Positions 10,673 through 22,388 of a DNA stretch of 64,000 bases are shown here, piece after piece. The position numbers and the translations under genes are program-made. The notes below the pieces were generated by a model. The model ran no database searches. It worked only from the letters and a program-made list of their open reading frames with translations, and had not been told where the DNA came from. The stretch is from positions 124,001 through 188,000 of the forward strand of contig JADNRY010000069.1 in assembly GCA_015501585.1 (NCBI GenBank), written 5' to 3'. How positions within the stretch are numbered: the first letter of the stretch is position 1; the number at the start of each line of letters is the position of its first letter. This DNA is from Rhodocollybia butyracea (taxonomy: Eukaryota; Basidiomycota; Agaricomycetes; Agaricales; Omphalotaceae).

Positions 10673-11852
10673 AGAGCTGCTGTAGGAACACGAGGCTTGG
10701 TCTGTTGGATAATAAAATAGAACACGATATTACCACTCGGGATAATATATAGCACAACGGCAGAATAAAGTGAAAAGCACAATATATTCCGTTTGCCCCC
10801 TACAGCACTGAGAGAGGGGCAATCGGATGAGGTAGCGTATATCTAGCTACTGCTTATATACTGGTAATGGGGGTGATAGGAAATAAGTACGTGTAAGTAC
10901 GTGTCAATAATGAGTGTGAGATAACTATGAGCTTGATCAATCATAACAATGATACTGATATCTTGTGATATCCAACATGGTCTAGATCAGAGAGCTTGAA
11001 TCTGAAAGAAAACCTGCGAAAAAACCGCGTGATGCAATTGCCTAGTTCGAGTTTCAGCGCAGCATCTTCGACACTAATAATGTAGAGATGAGGTTTCGTT
11101 ATAAAAGTATCGGCTGATGCGACCTACATGATCAATTTCTTTACAAGATCCTTTCGAAATGGCAAGGTTTCTGCGGTATCTTTAAAGTGCCACGAGATTT
11201 CTAAACCGTAGTGGGCACGAGTTATTGTGTCAACATCGGTGCTGTCCCAGCAATGTGTATCCTCTGGCCAGTGTTCCATGAAGTAAAGTGGTGGTAGTTA
11301 AGAATCAAGTCGTCGGAAATTCCGATCGTCACCGCAGCCGTCATCAATGTTACATACATGTCTAATTTTTATAAAACCGCCAACATTACCTGCTTCCTGG
11401 CTCCGGCCATATTCTGGCTTTGCTACCGGCTCCGGCAGCCATCAGACTCCCCATGCGACAATATCCTCGAAGGTGAGCATCTAGCTTCAACGTAATAAGA
11501 TAACAGTATTCTTGAGCTTCAGACTCCCTCCAAGCCATCGCTGATTCCGATTTTGTTTCCGCTGTAAAAACTTCTGGAATGACACTATTTCTTCTCATGG
11601 CCTTGACTCTTGGAGCAAGTTGATAGCAAAAGGAAGGATGGGGCACTTACCTCAGATCTTGGTGCTCAGCTGAGTGCAGTTCAGGGCTTGGAGGGATCGT
11701 TGGTTGGGAAGTGCAGATGTATTCCATCAGGAGCGACGCGGCCATGGGACAATGAAGGAAAAACAACCGGAACTTATCAATAAGCGCTCATTAAGCGCTC
11801 GTTTCACAAACGAGTCAAAATTAGGGGTAGTAGCTCTTTCTCCGCCATCGAA
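10673..11852. other. Intergenic, no supported gene
   Basis: No protein family or splice pattern was recognised in this 1.2-kb stretch. Frames of 70-90 codons exist on both strands but look like chance. The right end should hold the promoter of the secreted HExxH gene. Confidence 0.4.
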
Positions 11853-13038
11853 ATGCAGAAACAAACCATCGTATTCTTCGCCTTATCTCTCGTTATCGGA
11901 AAGGTGTCCGCCGTACCCTTCCGAACTCTCATAACCTCACCAGGAGTTTCATATGCTGTGCTGTCGCCTATACTCTCGTATTTGTGATTGGTCCAAGAAT
12001 TTGGGGGTGGAATCAAAATGAATTCCCTCAGTTCACTTTTGCATTTGAAGCATTTAATGTCGCAGGAGATAACAACAACAACCCCAAAATCCCCTCCAAA
12101 GCCTTACAACCTTCAATGGATCTCATCCGCCTTGCATGGGAAAAGCTGGTTCTCAAGGATCCGCGCTTTGCAGACGCTGCTTCCAAAGCGTTAGATGAGT
12201 TCGAAAAGTCGATGAAAAATTCTGCAAAGGCTGCTGAAGTCGACACTCGTGTCAATAACTATCTTGAATATTTCTCCAATTCGAATCATGGGACTCAAGT
12301 CATCTTCTCAGACGTAATGGATAACTTCAACATCAACTGGAAGACAAAAGACAACAACTTTGTATTGGCACCATCGATGGAGCTTGTCCAATTAGCAAGC
12401 GATAATCTTCCTCCTGTATGTTTTAATGGATGTTTCCCTTGGAGATGAGAAACTGACCTACTTGCAGCCATCTATGCCTCTAAAGTTCTATTAGTTCTTG
12501 CTCATCTTGACATTCCTTCATGAAAGCACACACATGCTCACGAAATACGTCTTCCCCAAAGCCAGGATAGTAAGGTTCGCTATAATCCACGATGTATTTG
12601 TAGAGGATGATATTGCCTTCGAGATGGAGTATCTAGGCGGCTACCTGGTATTTGAATGGAAGAAAGGCAATAAACACCAAAATATCCAGGATGTTACAAA
12701 AGTCTTCATGCGAGACCCCGAGGCTGACCTAGACTATGAAATCAGTAAGCCTGACTTCATTGCCCATACCGCCGTTGATACTGAATTTTATCAAACCAGC
12801 CTTGGATTGCGTTGAACGATTCATGCATGGTGTTTATTCCGGAAACCCCACAAACCTCATCGAATTACTTTGTGAAGGGCCATCATCCCCTACTACAAGT
12901 ACTCAAAGCTCTTCACCGAGTCGCCGAAGAAAGACTCACACAGCTGGCAGCTGTTGCAGTAACGAGGACGGCTCGCACATTCCCTTGTATTTCCACGAGC
13001 CTGCACAGAGAAAGACGGGCTTCTGGCTGTTCGGGTAG
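11853..13038 (+). CDS. Secreted HExxH putative metalloprotease
   Basis: Probable extracellular protein with a zinc-protease signature. Four exons with matching phases (11853-11957, 12032-12415, 12495-12744, 12800-13038) give 325 residues. The N-terminus is a signal peptide (MQKQTIVFFALSLVIGKVSA). The second exon holds an Asn run and a helical domain (MDLIRLAWEKLVLKD). The third contains LTFLHESTHMLTKY, an HExxH motif, and then GGYLVFEWKKG. From memory, similar basidiomycete secreted proteins pair HExxH with a downstream acidic stretch and a GG(I/Y)LV strand, but the third zinc ligand is not identified here. The tail is Ser/Pro-rich with a Cys pair. The exon 1 donor (gtgctg at 11958) is the least certain join. 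Confidence 0.62.
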
Positions 13039-14377
13039 AGAGTCAAAGCAGGAAGCAGGTGGGAGGAAGCAACAGAAGGAAAGGGAGCAATGTACTGCTG
13101 AAAGAGAAAATGATACATTGGCAGCCAGTAAATATGTATATGTAACTTTAATATCACAATGCTGTATAACAAGTACAATGAATGTGAATGTAATGGAGGC
13201 TAGGTTGCAGAAGAACAGGTGTGACGGGTAAATACATAGAAAGTTCAAATGAAACTCGAGGAGAAAAGGAGAAGTAGCCACTCGAGGCAAAGGGCCAGCA
13301 ATTTGCGGCGACATTGACACCGACTTTTTGGAAAGGCCTCCACATGTTCCATCCGAGGGATCGATATTACCCCAGCCGGGAGGTCCATCCACCAAACCAG
13401 CGTGTCTTGGAGCACCTGGAATGAAGAGTCCGGAAAGCTCACTGCGTAACTTAGCCCTGGTCTCGGAAGGATGCAAGGAAGGAGTATATCCCTCTGACGG
13501 TGCAGATAACAACGGTGCATCCAGAGATCCTTGAGATTGTGCTTCCCAGGGATTTGGTGGCACAGCGGAGAGGATGGAACATTGGCGGGCGATTTATGAG
13601 CAGCATGCGCGACTTCCTTGGATCCCTCCACTCTTCCGCCCTGATCCTGCTCCTGCAGTCTCAGTGACTGCCTAAAGATGCGATTTTCTGACTACGACTC
13701 ATCAAACCGTCAACGACTGACCGACCGGTGATACGTCTAGTCCAAAGAGTACAGCAAGTCCTCCTCAAGCCATTCGAAGGAAGCGGGAATTACAGTGAAC
13801 GTCTGTTCAAAGAGATCAGCCCAGCTGATGCCTCAGAACACGTCCAGAATCTCAAGAAGCTGGTGTCAAAGTGCTTGAATGACTTAATGAGGGAGCAAAA
13901 TAAGAAGAGAGGCTTGGGAGTAAGGGATTTGATCCTGAGGAAGAACAAACACTAGTCTAAGATTTGCTGCAGCTGGTTATTATTTGTGAACGGTGATACA
14001 TCCAACAAAAATACTTAACAGTTTATAACCAGGAACAGTTCTTGAAATCTTGATCCTTGACAACAGCTTCAGCCTTTGACCTTACCAAGAGGCCCGTCCT
14101 TCTGATACGCCTCTGCAGCTGTTGACCTTTAACGAAGAGATAAGGTAAGTGGCTAGGAGACTACTGAGTTAGACTTACTTCTAGTAATATACGAAGTAAG
14201 TCTAGTGTGTGATAAGTCTGTATTGAGGTTTGGCTGGGGCTTGACCCCGCGCTCCCACCCTTAGATGGAGAAGACCCGAACGTCCCAGACAGAGCCGGAG
14301 CTCATCCTCAGGGTCTTGACATCTATGGAGGGAGACTGATTCATCCAAACGGAGTGGAGGCTCGAATGTCGATCATA
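13039..14377. other. Intergenic with unassigned ORFs, 3' flank of DIRS-like element
   Basis: A GTG-started minus-strand frame (13563 to about 13240) has coding-like composition (EGYTPSLHPSETRAKLRSEL, then GLVDGPPGWGNIDPSDG), but neither start nor splice sites could be fixed. A plus-strand frame (13728-13955) ends LREQNKKRGLGV-like and basic, also without context. Near 14171-14205 an imperfect palindrome (agacttacttc...gaagtaagtct) precedes the tyrosine recombinase stop and may be part of the DIRS-like element's terminal structure. Confidence 0.3.
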
Positions 14378-15901
14378 TTAAAATTCTACATCTACATTGT
14401 CACCTGCTATACATGCGGTAATGAGTTTCTTGGATATCTTGTTAGCTATACGGAACAAGTCTACTTTATTGTTGAGAGCAGTCCACTTTGATTTGCTGTA
14501 TGCGGCTGTAATATGTGCTGGTAGTATACTATCTAGCCGTCTCCAGTACAGGAGGAAGGCTAATGATGTCCATCCACCTGTAGCTGCTACAATTTCGGGA
14601 GGGACACCTGCCAAGAGAAGAAAAACAGCCGAGCCGATTCTGAAGCTATGACTGAGAACATGTTGGAGGGCGGCTCGCGCCCAGACATCATAGCAGAAGT
14701 CTAGAAAGATTTTCTTCACCATGTGCTGGGGCTTCCCGTCTTTGTCTATATAGCCAAACAAGGAGAAATCGTCTGGTACTGCAGCGTTTTCCGAGAGGTG
14801 CTTTTGAATCGCATTAGATGGGCATGCAAATTTCAGCTCATCATCGAGGGGACTGGTGGCGACTACCATTGCGCCTTCTTCTTTGGTGGTTTTTGTCCAG
14901 GGAATGCGGAAATGGACCGAAACGGGTTTGGAGTTGAGTGTGATGTTGTTTGATTTCCGGGTTACATGGAATTTAGGATTGAATGCGTTTCGGGAAGGTA
15001 TTGTTAATTCTCCTGTGATAGTCAGATATTAGGGAATTTTCATAAAGAATAAGAATATTGAATAAATACCCAAACGGCGACATCCAAAGAATGCAATACA
15101 AGCGATGGCCCAAACGGCGCAATGGAAAGGGATAGAGAAGTCCAGTGCTTTGTATAATGCACTCATATGTTCGATGGTGATTGGATGTCTGGGTGGGCGT
15201 CTATGGTGTGCACCTGCTACACTTGCTCCGCGTCTCGCTTGGCGAATACGACGTGAGTCAGCAGGCCATGGGGCTCCCATTGTCTCGTGCCATAGACGTA
15301 TTCCTGATAGCCAGTTTCCGATTGTCTTTCCTGAGACCTTACCCGAGTGATATCCGATAAAACCAATAATCAGTCTGTCTGAGGCTGGCATGCGGTCATC
15401 CTTGCTGATGCCCATTAGGTCTCCGAATTGGTTGAAACGTAGAAGTCCTGCTGCATAGACTTCTTTCGTTGGCTTAACTGTGCCTTTAGCCATAATTTCG
15501 TCTCCCAGTTCTATGACTTTAGCTGGTAGAGATGCTGCTTCTTGGGATCGTTTCTGGATTGAATATGGTGTCTTCCAGGCGTGTAAGCGGTCGGCGGCTC
15601 GTACATTTGGGCGCAGCGGATTTGGAGCAATCTCACATCCCTTTTTGGCTTTACAGTTGGTAAGTTGATAGGGTAGCGGTAGCGGTAGCAGTTGTTGCGT
15701 TGTCTGTGTGGCGTGTTTGGTGAAAGGCGATTCAAACGGGTTCGAAAAAGTGGAAAGTGAAGTTATATTTGTATTACTAGAGCTCGGAATTGGGTTTGAT
15801 ACAGGTTGTGCAAGATTCGTGGAGGTTCGAGGTGCGAAAGGGTCATCAAAAAGGAAGTGAGCAGTTCGAGAAGACGGTGCGCGCGGAGCAGCGTTTCTCA
15901 C
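14378..15901 (-). CDS. Tyrosine recombinase of DIRS-like retroelement
   Basis: Integrates the circular cDNA of DIRS/Ngaro-type elements by site-specific recombination. Two exons are clear: 15901-15070 and 15012-14378. The N-terminal part is low complexity (Ser/Thr/Pro/Asn). The SAM-like DNA-binding domain follows, with YAAGLLRFNQF and GNWLSGIRLWH. The catalytic residues are the first Arg in CRRLGELT (spanning the intron), HSFR (His-x-x-Arg), GGW, and the nucleophile Tyr in LLYWRRLDSILP. No frameshift was seen. The start given is the edge of the open frame (GTG); the coding sequence probably extends upstream through a splice at about 15945. It lies directly downstream of the RT/RNase H frame in the same orientation, the standard order for DIRS elements. 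Confidence 0.8.
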
Positions 15902-15987
15902 ACCAGGATTAGCTGGCGTTGGTGGTTTATCAAATGGACTGTATGTATGTTAGTGAGTGTTTGCTTGAATACTGGAATTGGAATCAC

Positions 15988-17178
15988 CTAAACATAATAA
16001 ATAACATCTTTAAGCTCATCTGGGAGCTGGAATGAGAGAGGCAGTTTTTTCTCTTCCGGTCCCAATATTCCGCGCGAAATTGGGTCGGCCGGGTTCAAAG
16101 ATGATTCAACGTATCTGATTTCAGGTTGTATGAAGAGTGGGCCTAGGACACCGCAAGTCCGGCGTACAGAAGTATTAATCCAGTAATTGGGACTGCGGGC
16201 TTTTTTCATGGCACCAATAGTCCCTTGATTGTCTGAATGGATGAGAATATCAATATCGTGAAAACCTTTTCCTTCGAGAATGTATACGAGTAGTTCGATG
16301 GCAACCGTTTCTAGCCAGCATATATCACGACCCAGAATTTTGCAGTTGTCGGCTAGCCGGAACGCCATCCAAAAACCTTTGAATAAGATACCGATACCCC
16401 AATTGGTGGAGGCGTCAACAAATATACTGAGATCCTTTAGTGAGCCTTTTGGTCGTAATTCTCGGTAGAAGTTGGGTATGAGAAGAGTGTTGTACCACCA
16501 TTTAAGTTCAGTGAAGACACTACTAGGTGGGTATCGGCCATGGTGTTCTTTGCGTTCAGTGCAATATGAGGCCATGAAGTTTGAGATGGGGGGAAGGTGA
16601 GACCGGCCTTTGGCGTATATGAAAGCTACGTGGCACAGCGTTCCGTGGATTGATTCGACTCTGACTAGGGGAGCTCGTGAATTCTTGAACTCATTCATGA
16701 ATAGATGAACTCGGTTCAGATATTTGAGGCGTTTGTCATCCGGAAGGCTAACGTGCTTCAGTGGTAAGTTCCAGCGGAAGCCTGTGTAGGTCGTTTCGAA
16801 TGTGAATTCCATGTCGCCTTTGACGTCTGCTGGATGGAAAGGTATGTTAAGCGATGCAATAGATTTGAGCATGTTGGCATGGTCATAGTCGTAATTTCCA
16901 AGGAGATTTGGTGAGCGGAGTGGTAATAGATCATCTTCAAATTTCGGGACTGGTCCAATTTTCTTCGCTCGCATGATGTCATGTGTAGCTCCAGATATCA
17001 TGCCCGCACTACTGCTTGCAGATGCCGCACCAAAGCAGAAGCAGTGGTCAGACCAAAACCCGCCCTCAGAGTCTTGTGCTACTAGGAAAGGTTTGTGGTG
17101 AGGCAGTAGAGGAACTGTTCTGTGGAATTTCGCTATGTCTACTGCGCATGCTTGGGTTCCTGGAGGTGCTAATGCGAT
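15988..17178 (-). CDS. DIRS-like reverse transcriptase (3' half) and RNase H, truncated
   Basis: Copies element RNA into DNA. The frame is open for 397 codons from an exon border at 17178 (acceptor taacag). It begins inside the RT palm (VDIAKFHRTVPLLPHHKP, then a WSDHCFCFGAASASSSAG motif-B region). It continues through the thumb (FRWNLPLKHVSLPDDKR, IHGTLCHVAFIYAKGRSHL) to RNase H (LSIFVDAST, LETVAIELLVY, IHSDNQGTIGA, YVESSLNPADP). The N-terminal half of RT is missing because the 5' LTR of element 1 begins at 17212 and nothing equivalent resumes beyond 31610. Whether this frame is fused to the recombinase by splicing or ends at the TAG at 15988 is unclear. Confidence 0.8.
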   Translation of the reverse strand: MALAPPGTQACAVDIAKFHRTVPLLPHHKPFLVAQDSEGGFWSDHCFCFGAASASSSAGMISGATHDIMRAKKIGPVPKFEDDLLPLRSPNLLGNYDYDHANMLKSIASLNIPFHPADVKGDMEFTFETTYTGFRWNLPLKHVSLPDDKRLKYLNRVHLFMNEFKNSRAPLVRVESIHGTLCHVAFIYAKGRSHLPPISNFMASYCTERKEHHGRYPPSSVFTELKWWYNTLLIPNFYRELRPKGSLKDLSIFVDASTNWGIGILFKGFWMAFRLADNCKILGRDICWLETVAIELLVYILEGKGFHDIDILIHSDNQGTIGAMKKARSPNYWINTSVRRTCGVLGPLFIQPEIRYVESSLNPADPISRGILGPEEKKLPLSFQLPDELKDVIYYV

Positions 17179-17211
17179 CTGTTATGTACGGATGGAATGA
17201 GAATTGTTCAT

Positions 17212-18027
17212 TGTCAGGAAGCGTGTTGAGGGGAACAAGCGCTCGATAGCGCTTGTTGTAAAGTAAATGATCGGACGGATCGGCATCAATCAATAAGTCT
17301 ATCAACTGATCAATAAGCCAATCAACCAGATCCTGATGGCTAGTTGACATGTTAAGAAGGTATTTTCGGGATGGGAATCCCTCCCGCATAATTATAATAA
17401 TGACTCGAGCATTGCATTCGAGTCATATCTACACATGACTAGTCATCGGTAGTCAAGTCTAGTCAAGTCGAGTCATTTTACCGGTACCGTAGGTAGCTGT
17501 AAGTAGTAGTAAGTAGATAGTATGTGTAACGAGTCAATATGACACATAACGAGTCATATGCGGAACCGAGACCTACCGAAACTCTATAAAAGGCGGGTTA
17601 TTTGATTTCGGGACGCTAGACTTCTTATTCTGTAACCACCACTACGAGAATTACACTTTGATTACATCTGAACCTTACTTGAGTGATTAACCTTGAGTAT
17701 ACATTTTCCTAACTAGTTACTTATTGAGTACATACCAATTAAGTGAATAGTTTGAAGCCTATATTGACGTCCAATTCCAATATAGTGAAGACCCGGAATC
17801 TATAATATTACTGAAGCTTTACCAGTAGTATTTACACGATATTAATACCAGCAACCCTGAAGATTACTGAAGCCTTTCCAGTAATACCTACGCCCATAAC
17901 ATCTATTCCATTTGTAGTCATTAAATACATAACAACCCCTAGGCCCAATCCCATCGCCTAGTGAACTAGCTATTAAATAAATCTAACTACGTTGGTGGCA
18001 AAGGAGATCCGTATCCGTATCTTCACA
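17212..18027 (+). repeat. 5' LTR of element 1
   Basis: The 816-bp repeat starts TGTCAGGAAGC and ends CTTCACA. It contains a TATA box at 17585-17591 and five TGACTC/GAGTCA hexamers between 17401 and 17556. The mRNA 5' end is predicted near 17615-17618, and the sequence AGACTTCTTATT (17618-17629) is complementary to the primer-binding site. Confidence 0.95.
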
Positions 18028-18028
18028 T

Positions 18029-18040
18029 AATAAGAAGTCT
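18029..18040 (+). promoter_or_regulatory. Self-complementary primer-binding site of element 1
   Basis: AATAAGAAGTCT begins one base after the 5' LTR and is the exact reverse complement of 17618-17629, about 33 nt downstream of the TATA box start. This is the layout of Tf1-type self-priming, in which the mRNA's own 5' end anneals to the primer site instead of a tRNA. Confidence 0.75.
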
Positions 18041-18062
18041 CTTGTTGTTATATATTATATAA

Positions 18063-21000
18063 ATGGCTACAACTACACAAACCCGTGAAGAAACGGAAGA
18101 AACTACACCTCCGTCTACTTCGTATCCAGTTTATGTTGTTACACCACACTCAAGCAGTGTACAACGAGTCATCAACCGTCCGTTACAAGCGGTAACGACG
18201 GAGAATACTCCGTTATACTTTCCGGAACGTGGTCGGCCCTTGGGAAGAAACCCTCGGAACCGATCAATGTCTTTATCTCCCACGCATTTACGGGCTGCGC
18301 GATTATCGGCACTGGGCACTAATCCCGCCCCAGAGGAGCCGGAACTTTCCTATCGACATCAGTACTACACTAGAGAGTCGGCTGGTATGCCCATACGCCC
18401 CGAATCTCATCACGTTGATTTACAAACGGAACTACAAAATCAAACTGATGCTTCTATGTACCGATCGACGGCATCTCCTCACTTAGTCGAGCAGCAACTG
18501 TTGGCTGATCTTGAGGAACATATTCAGTCATCACCACGGACACCAACACGGATGCCCACACAACGTGTTAACCCTATTTCTAAAACACCATCTACTCCCA
18601 GTGTGTTCAATGAAGTAGTGAATCACCCAGAATTACTACCTGAAGATCGGACCTCGGAAGTAATACTTTATCCTCAGGAACATGAAACGGAACATTATAT
18701 ATCTACCAATGAGAAGATTGTAAGCCATGGACCATTTAGAGAAAACTTTACCTTCTCAAGTACACCCATTGCTCAATCCACACCATGGAACACAGGGACA
18801 CAACACCAGACTTATTCAGAGCAATACCGCTCTATTATGGGGGAGAGTCCACAGGTACATGCAACTAATACACAATTGAACTCTCCAAGAGAACCCCTCA
18901 ATGTAACCCATAATGATTTTCCAGAACTGCGGGATAGAAGTGAATATCAAAGGTCAAGAGATCAATTGCATGCTACAGCGCACCTAGTCAGAAACCTTCT
19001 AATGCGGTTAGGAATAAATAATCAGGCGGAACGAACGGCAGTGGGATGGCTACGTGTACTTGAAACCTTAGCTACAACTCCACTCTCAGACATGCCTAGA
19101 AATCTTGCGGATAATATCCGAGAACCGCGAAACGCAAGTCTATTAAATCACTATGTACGAGTCATTAGAGAACAACCATATCGAAATATAGTTGAGAATA
19201 GTGATTGGCTTTCAACAATCCCTAACTCATCCCAAGGTTGTCAATGCAGGGTGAAAGCCCTAGACAAAGGATTTTGCGGCTAAGGGCTAATCTAGAAATG
19301 CTGTCACCAGAACCTGGTCTCACACTTGATCTCCCACAACCTATATCGGATGAGGAGAGAAGAAAGCAACTCCTTAATGAGGCAATGCAATTAGGCTTTG
19401 GGAGATTAACAGCCAGAGCTAGGGCATTTTTGCTTAAAGTGGGATTTGTCCTTAATCTAAGAAGGACCCCAATTGGATGGCTAAGAGCATTAAGGGAATT
19501 AGCAAATGTGGATGAAGACACATTCTCACCAGAATTATCTCAAATTTTCCAAGGAGATAATATTGATCAAATATTAGCCTTAGAAAGGGAAGCGGATCGG
19601 CAAGAATTCAGAGTAATACTTGATGATTTGTTGTTTCCATCAGAGTTGACTCCACCAAACTTAAGTCCTAACACTAGTCAAGAAAGAAGGTCTAATTCAT
19701 CCAGTGGATCTGATACCCCCTATCAGACTTTAGATGGGCAATGGTTATCTTTACCACGAGTAAGGGAGAATCCTGCACCATCTTCTGGAGGACAAACACA
19801 ACAAAGCTCTCCTACCTATGTAGAGACACCGCAAAACCAGACCCCAACAACTAGGATCCGAAGGGATACTCCTTGGGCACCCAGACAACACACCACACGG
19901 ATGGAAAACCCTGTCACTATCATATCAACGGATTCAGAACATGAGATACCGCCCAGGCCAAGTATAATTCCTAGGCGGGCTCGCTATGGTGACACTAGCA
20001 ATGCCCAAGAACAATGGGAGCAGATTCCCCCGGAGAGACAATACTCTGATGAAGCGGACCCAGTACCCCCATACCTGGAACAGGACTGGGAGGAATACCA
20101 ACAGCAGCTGGCTATAACTAGAAGCTTTCAACAACAGAGAGGATCAAAAGAAAGAGGTAATTTGAATACTGAGCAACAGGAAACACAGTCCATGGGAGAA
20201 TTAACTAATGAGTTTTTACAATGGGTCAATGACACTAGTTTGCAGGATGCTCATATGGGACCTAAGCTTGCTATACAGAATCAAGTGGAAACAAAACCCT
20301 TGAATCATCGACAGAGAAGGGGTATGGAATGGAAATCAATGAAGGAACGTGAAAATAAGGCCGCCGGGCTACCCACTCCCACAACTACCCCTGAACAGGA
20401 ACAGGAATCTCAAGCATCTACAGCAAAACCCACACCAGTCACTCAAAATTTTATTAGAGATTCACCACCCCACCAAACAATGTTGGAGTCTCAATTTGAA
20501 TATACTAACCCATATAAAAGGGATAATAGACCAGGGGTAGGTACATCAACAGCAGGGCAGCACATGTATGACTATCCCCATATTCCCAACAAAGGTAAGG
20601 GCAGGGAATCAGGAGATCATGGAAATGACCACAAGGACCGAAATTCATTGACAAGGACACCTGCAATGCCATCATATGATAACTTTGAGAGTATCTCAAC
20701 TAGAGGAGTAAAAATTGGTGATACACCACAAATAAAATCACCCCTTGACACTCACAACTCTCAAACTAATGAGGATAAGGAGATACCTAAACAAGACAAC
20801 TTGGAGGATAGGAGTAGCATTATATCTAACCATCAACAGGTAACCAAACTAAGTACAGGAACACCTTTCCAAACAAATGTTGGAGGGGGAGAGGGTGGTA
20901 AACCACCATCATTTGATCCTCACTATTACAACTCTGATAGCAATGATGAGAGGCCCCCAACCCCAAACAAGCCAAGAAATACTGATACTAGAGATTTAAT

Positions 21001-22388
21001 ACTCAGTATGGGAGGAGGAGGTGGAGGACCACCATCCTACCATGGAAATTTTAATTCACACTCAGCTAAGAGTAACTCATCAAATAGAGCAAACTCTAGC
21101 TATAGTACATACTCTAGAAGGGGGGGAAATGGAGGAAGAGGCCCACCCAGCGGTGGAGGTAATGGATATTTTGGAGACTCAGAGTCAGACAGTGATGGAA
21201 GAGACTGGGATCAGAGAGAGAGAAGAAAGGAATGGTACCCAAATAAGGGATGGGGAAGAGATGGTCGTGATGGCCGTGATGGAAGAGACCCAAAGAACTG
21301 TGAGAAGAATGAAGAGAAAGAGAGAAGAGAGAGAGAAAGAGATGAAATGAACCGTGAGGCAAAACTAGATATTACAAAACCAACACCATTCTCTGGGGAA
21401 AATAGGGAGGAATGGCGAGAATTCCGAGATAGTTGTGAAAATATATTCTCAGCTAAATCTAGAATTTACAGAGACGATGTATCCAAGGTTGCCTTTGCGG
21501 CCTCAAACATGAAGGGACCGGCAAAACGGTATCATCAAAATTTAATGAGGAAACAACGCAGTGGAGAACACATTTCTGCTCTCACAACTTGGGAAGAATT
21601 CATACTACTTTTTGGAGAGATGTTTGGCCTTCATGATGAGGTACTTACAGCTCAATCTAAACTTGATAGTTGTACTCAGAAGTGGTCAGAGGCCTTTGCT
21701 GATTTCTTGGTAAGGTTTGAAGATATTGCATTACTAACTAATTACAATGACAAGGCACTGAGATGGAGAATGCTTAAGCAAATTCGCTCCGACCTAAGGA
21801 ACCGCCTAGTGGACCATGGGAATATCCCCGAAACATTTGCGGGTGTGGTTAGGAAATTAATGAGATTGGACAGTGCCAAACAAGCATTCAGTGAGATTGG
21901 CCTTGGGGGAACAAGGAATTGGGTACCCGGCAATACCAATAACCAAACCCCAGTACCAAGAGCAATAACATACCTGATACTCGGCAAACAAATAACCGGT
22001 TCAACCAACGATCAACTCCCAATCCCAACGTTGTGACAGGAAGGGGAGCCCAGGAGGGATAACAGAACAAGTAATATTGGAGGCCACCACCATAACCAAT
22101 ACAGACGGATCTACAATACAGGAAAATTCTAGTACCTACCCAAGGGTGTCACAGGAAGAATGGAATAGACGCATGAGAAGTGGGGAATGCGGTATATGCG
22201 GTTCCAAAGAGCACCGATACCGTGACCACTTCAGGAAGAATGGTCCCAAGTCTATCACCGCAAGAGGAGCATTTATGGAAGAATATGAGTCTGAGGATGC
22301 CTTGTATGTGGAAATTGAAGGATTCGATGAACCAGTGCACATTGATGACCCGGTTCTGGAATGGATGGAGAACGACTCGGGAAACTAA
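18063..22388 (+). pseudogene. gag: gag of element 1 (two frameshifts)
   Basis: Structural protein forming the particle that packages element RNA. Three frames are open in turn: 18063-19283, 19238-22036 and 22077-22388. The first two are Pro/Gln/Ser-rich and intrinsically disordered, with Gly-rich and RDGRDGRD repeats near 21259-21290. The capsid domain follows (about 21360-21900: EFRDSCENIFSAK, LMRKQRSG, LTAQSKLD, LKQIRSDLRNRL). The last frame holds a zinc-knuckle variant, CGICGSKEHRYRDH (C-x2-C-x4-H-x4-H), and ends at TAA 22386. In element 2 the capsid and knuckle are in one continuous frame, so the break between 21950 and 22077 is a mutation. The break near 19240 is probably one too. Confidence 0.82.

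Noticed and set aside
8779..11420. Shared phrase ggccatattctggctt at about 8780 and 11405
   Set aside because: Only about 16 bases with no extended similarity; probably chance or a tiny relic.
13245..13631. Overlapping minus-strand ORFs of 128-216 codons downstream of the HExxH gene
   Set aside because: Neither frame has a supported ATG or exon border, and the longer one runs into obviously non-coding hydrophobic sequence.
14378..15901. Tyrosine recombinase as captain of a giant Starship-like element
   Set aside because: It is directly downstream of RT/RNase H in the same orientation, the DIRS arrangement, and no cargo or boundary supports a Starship.
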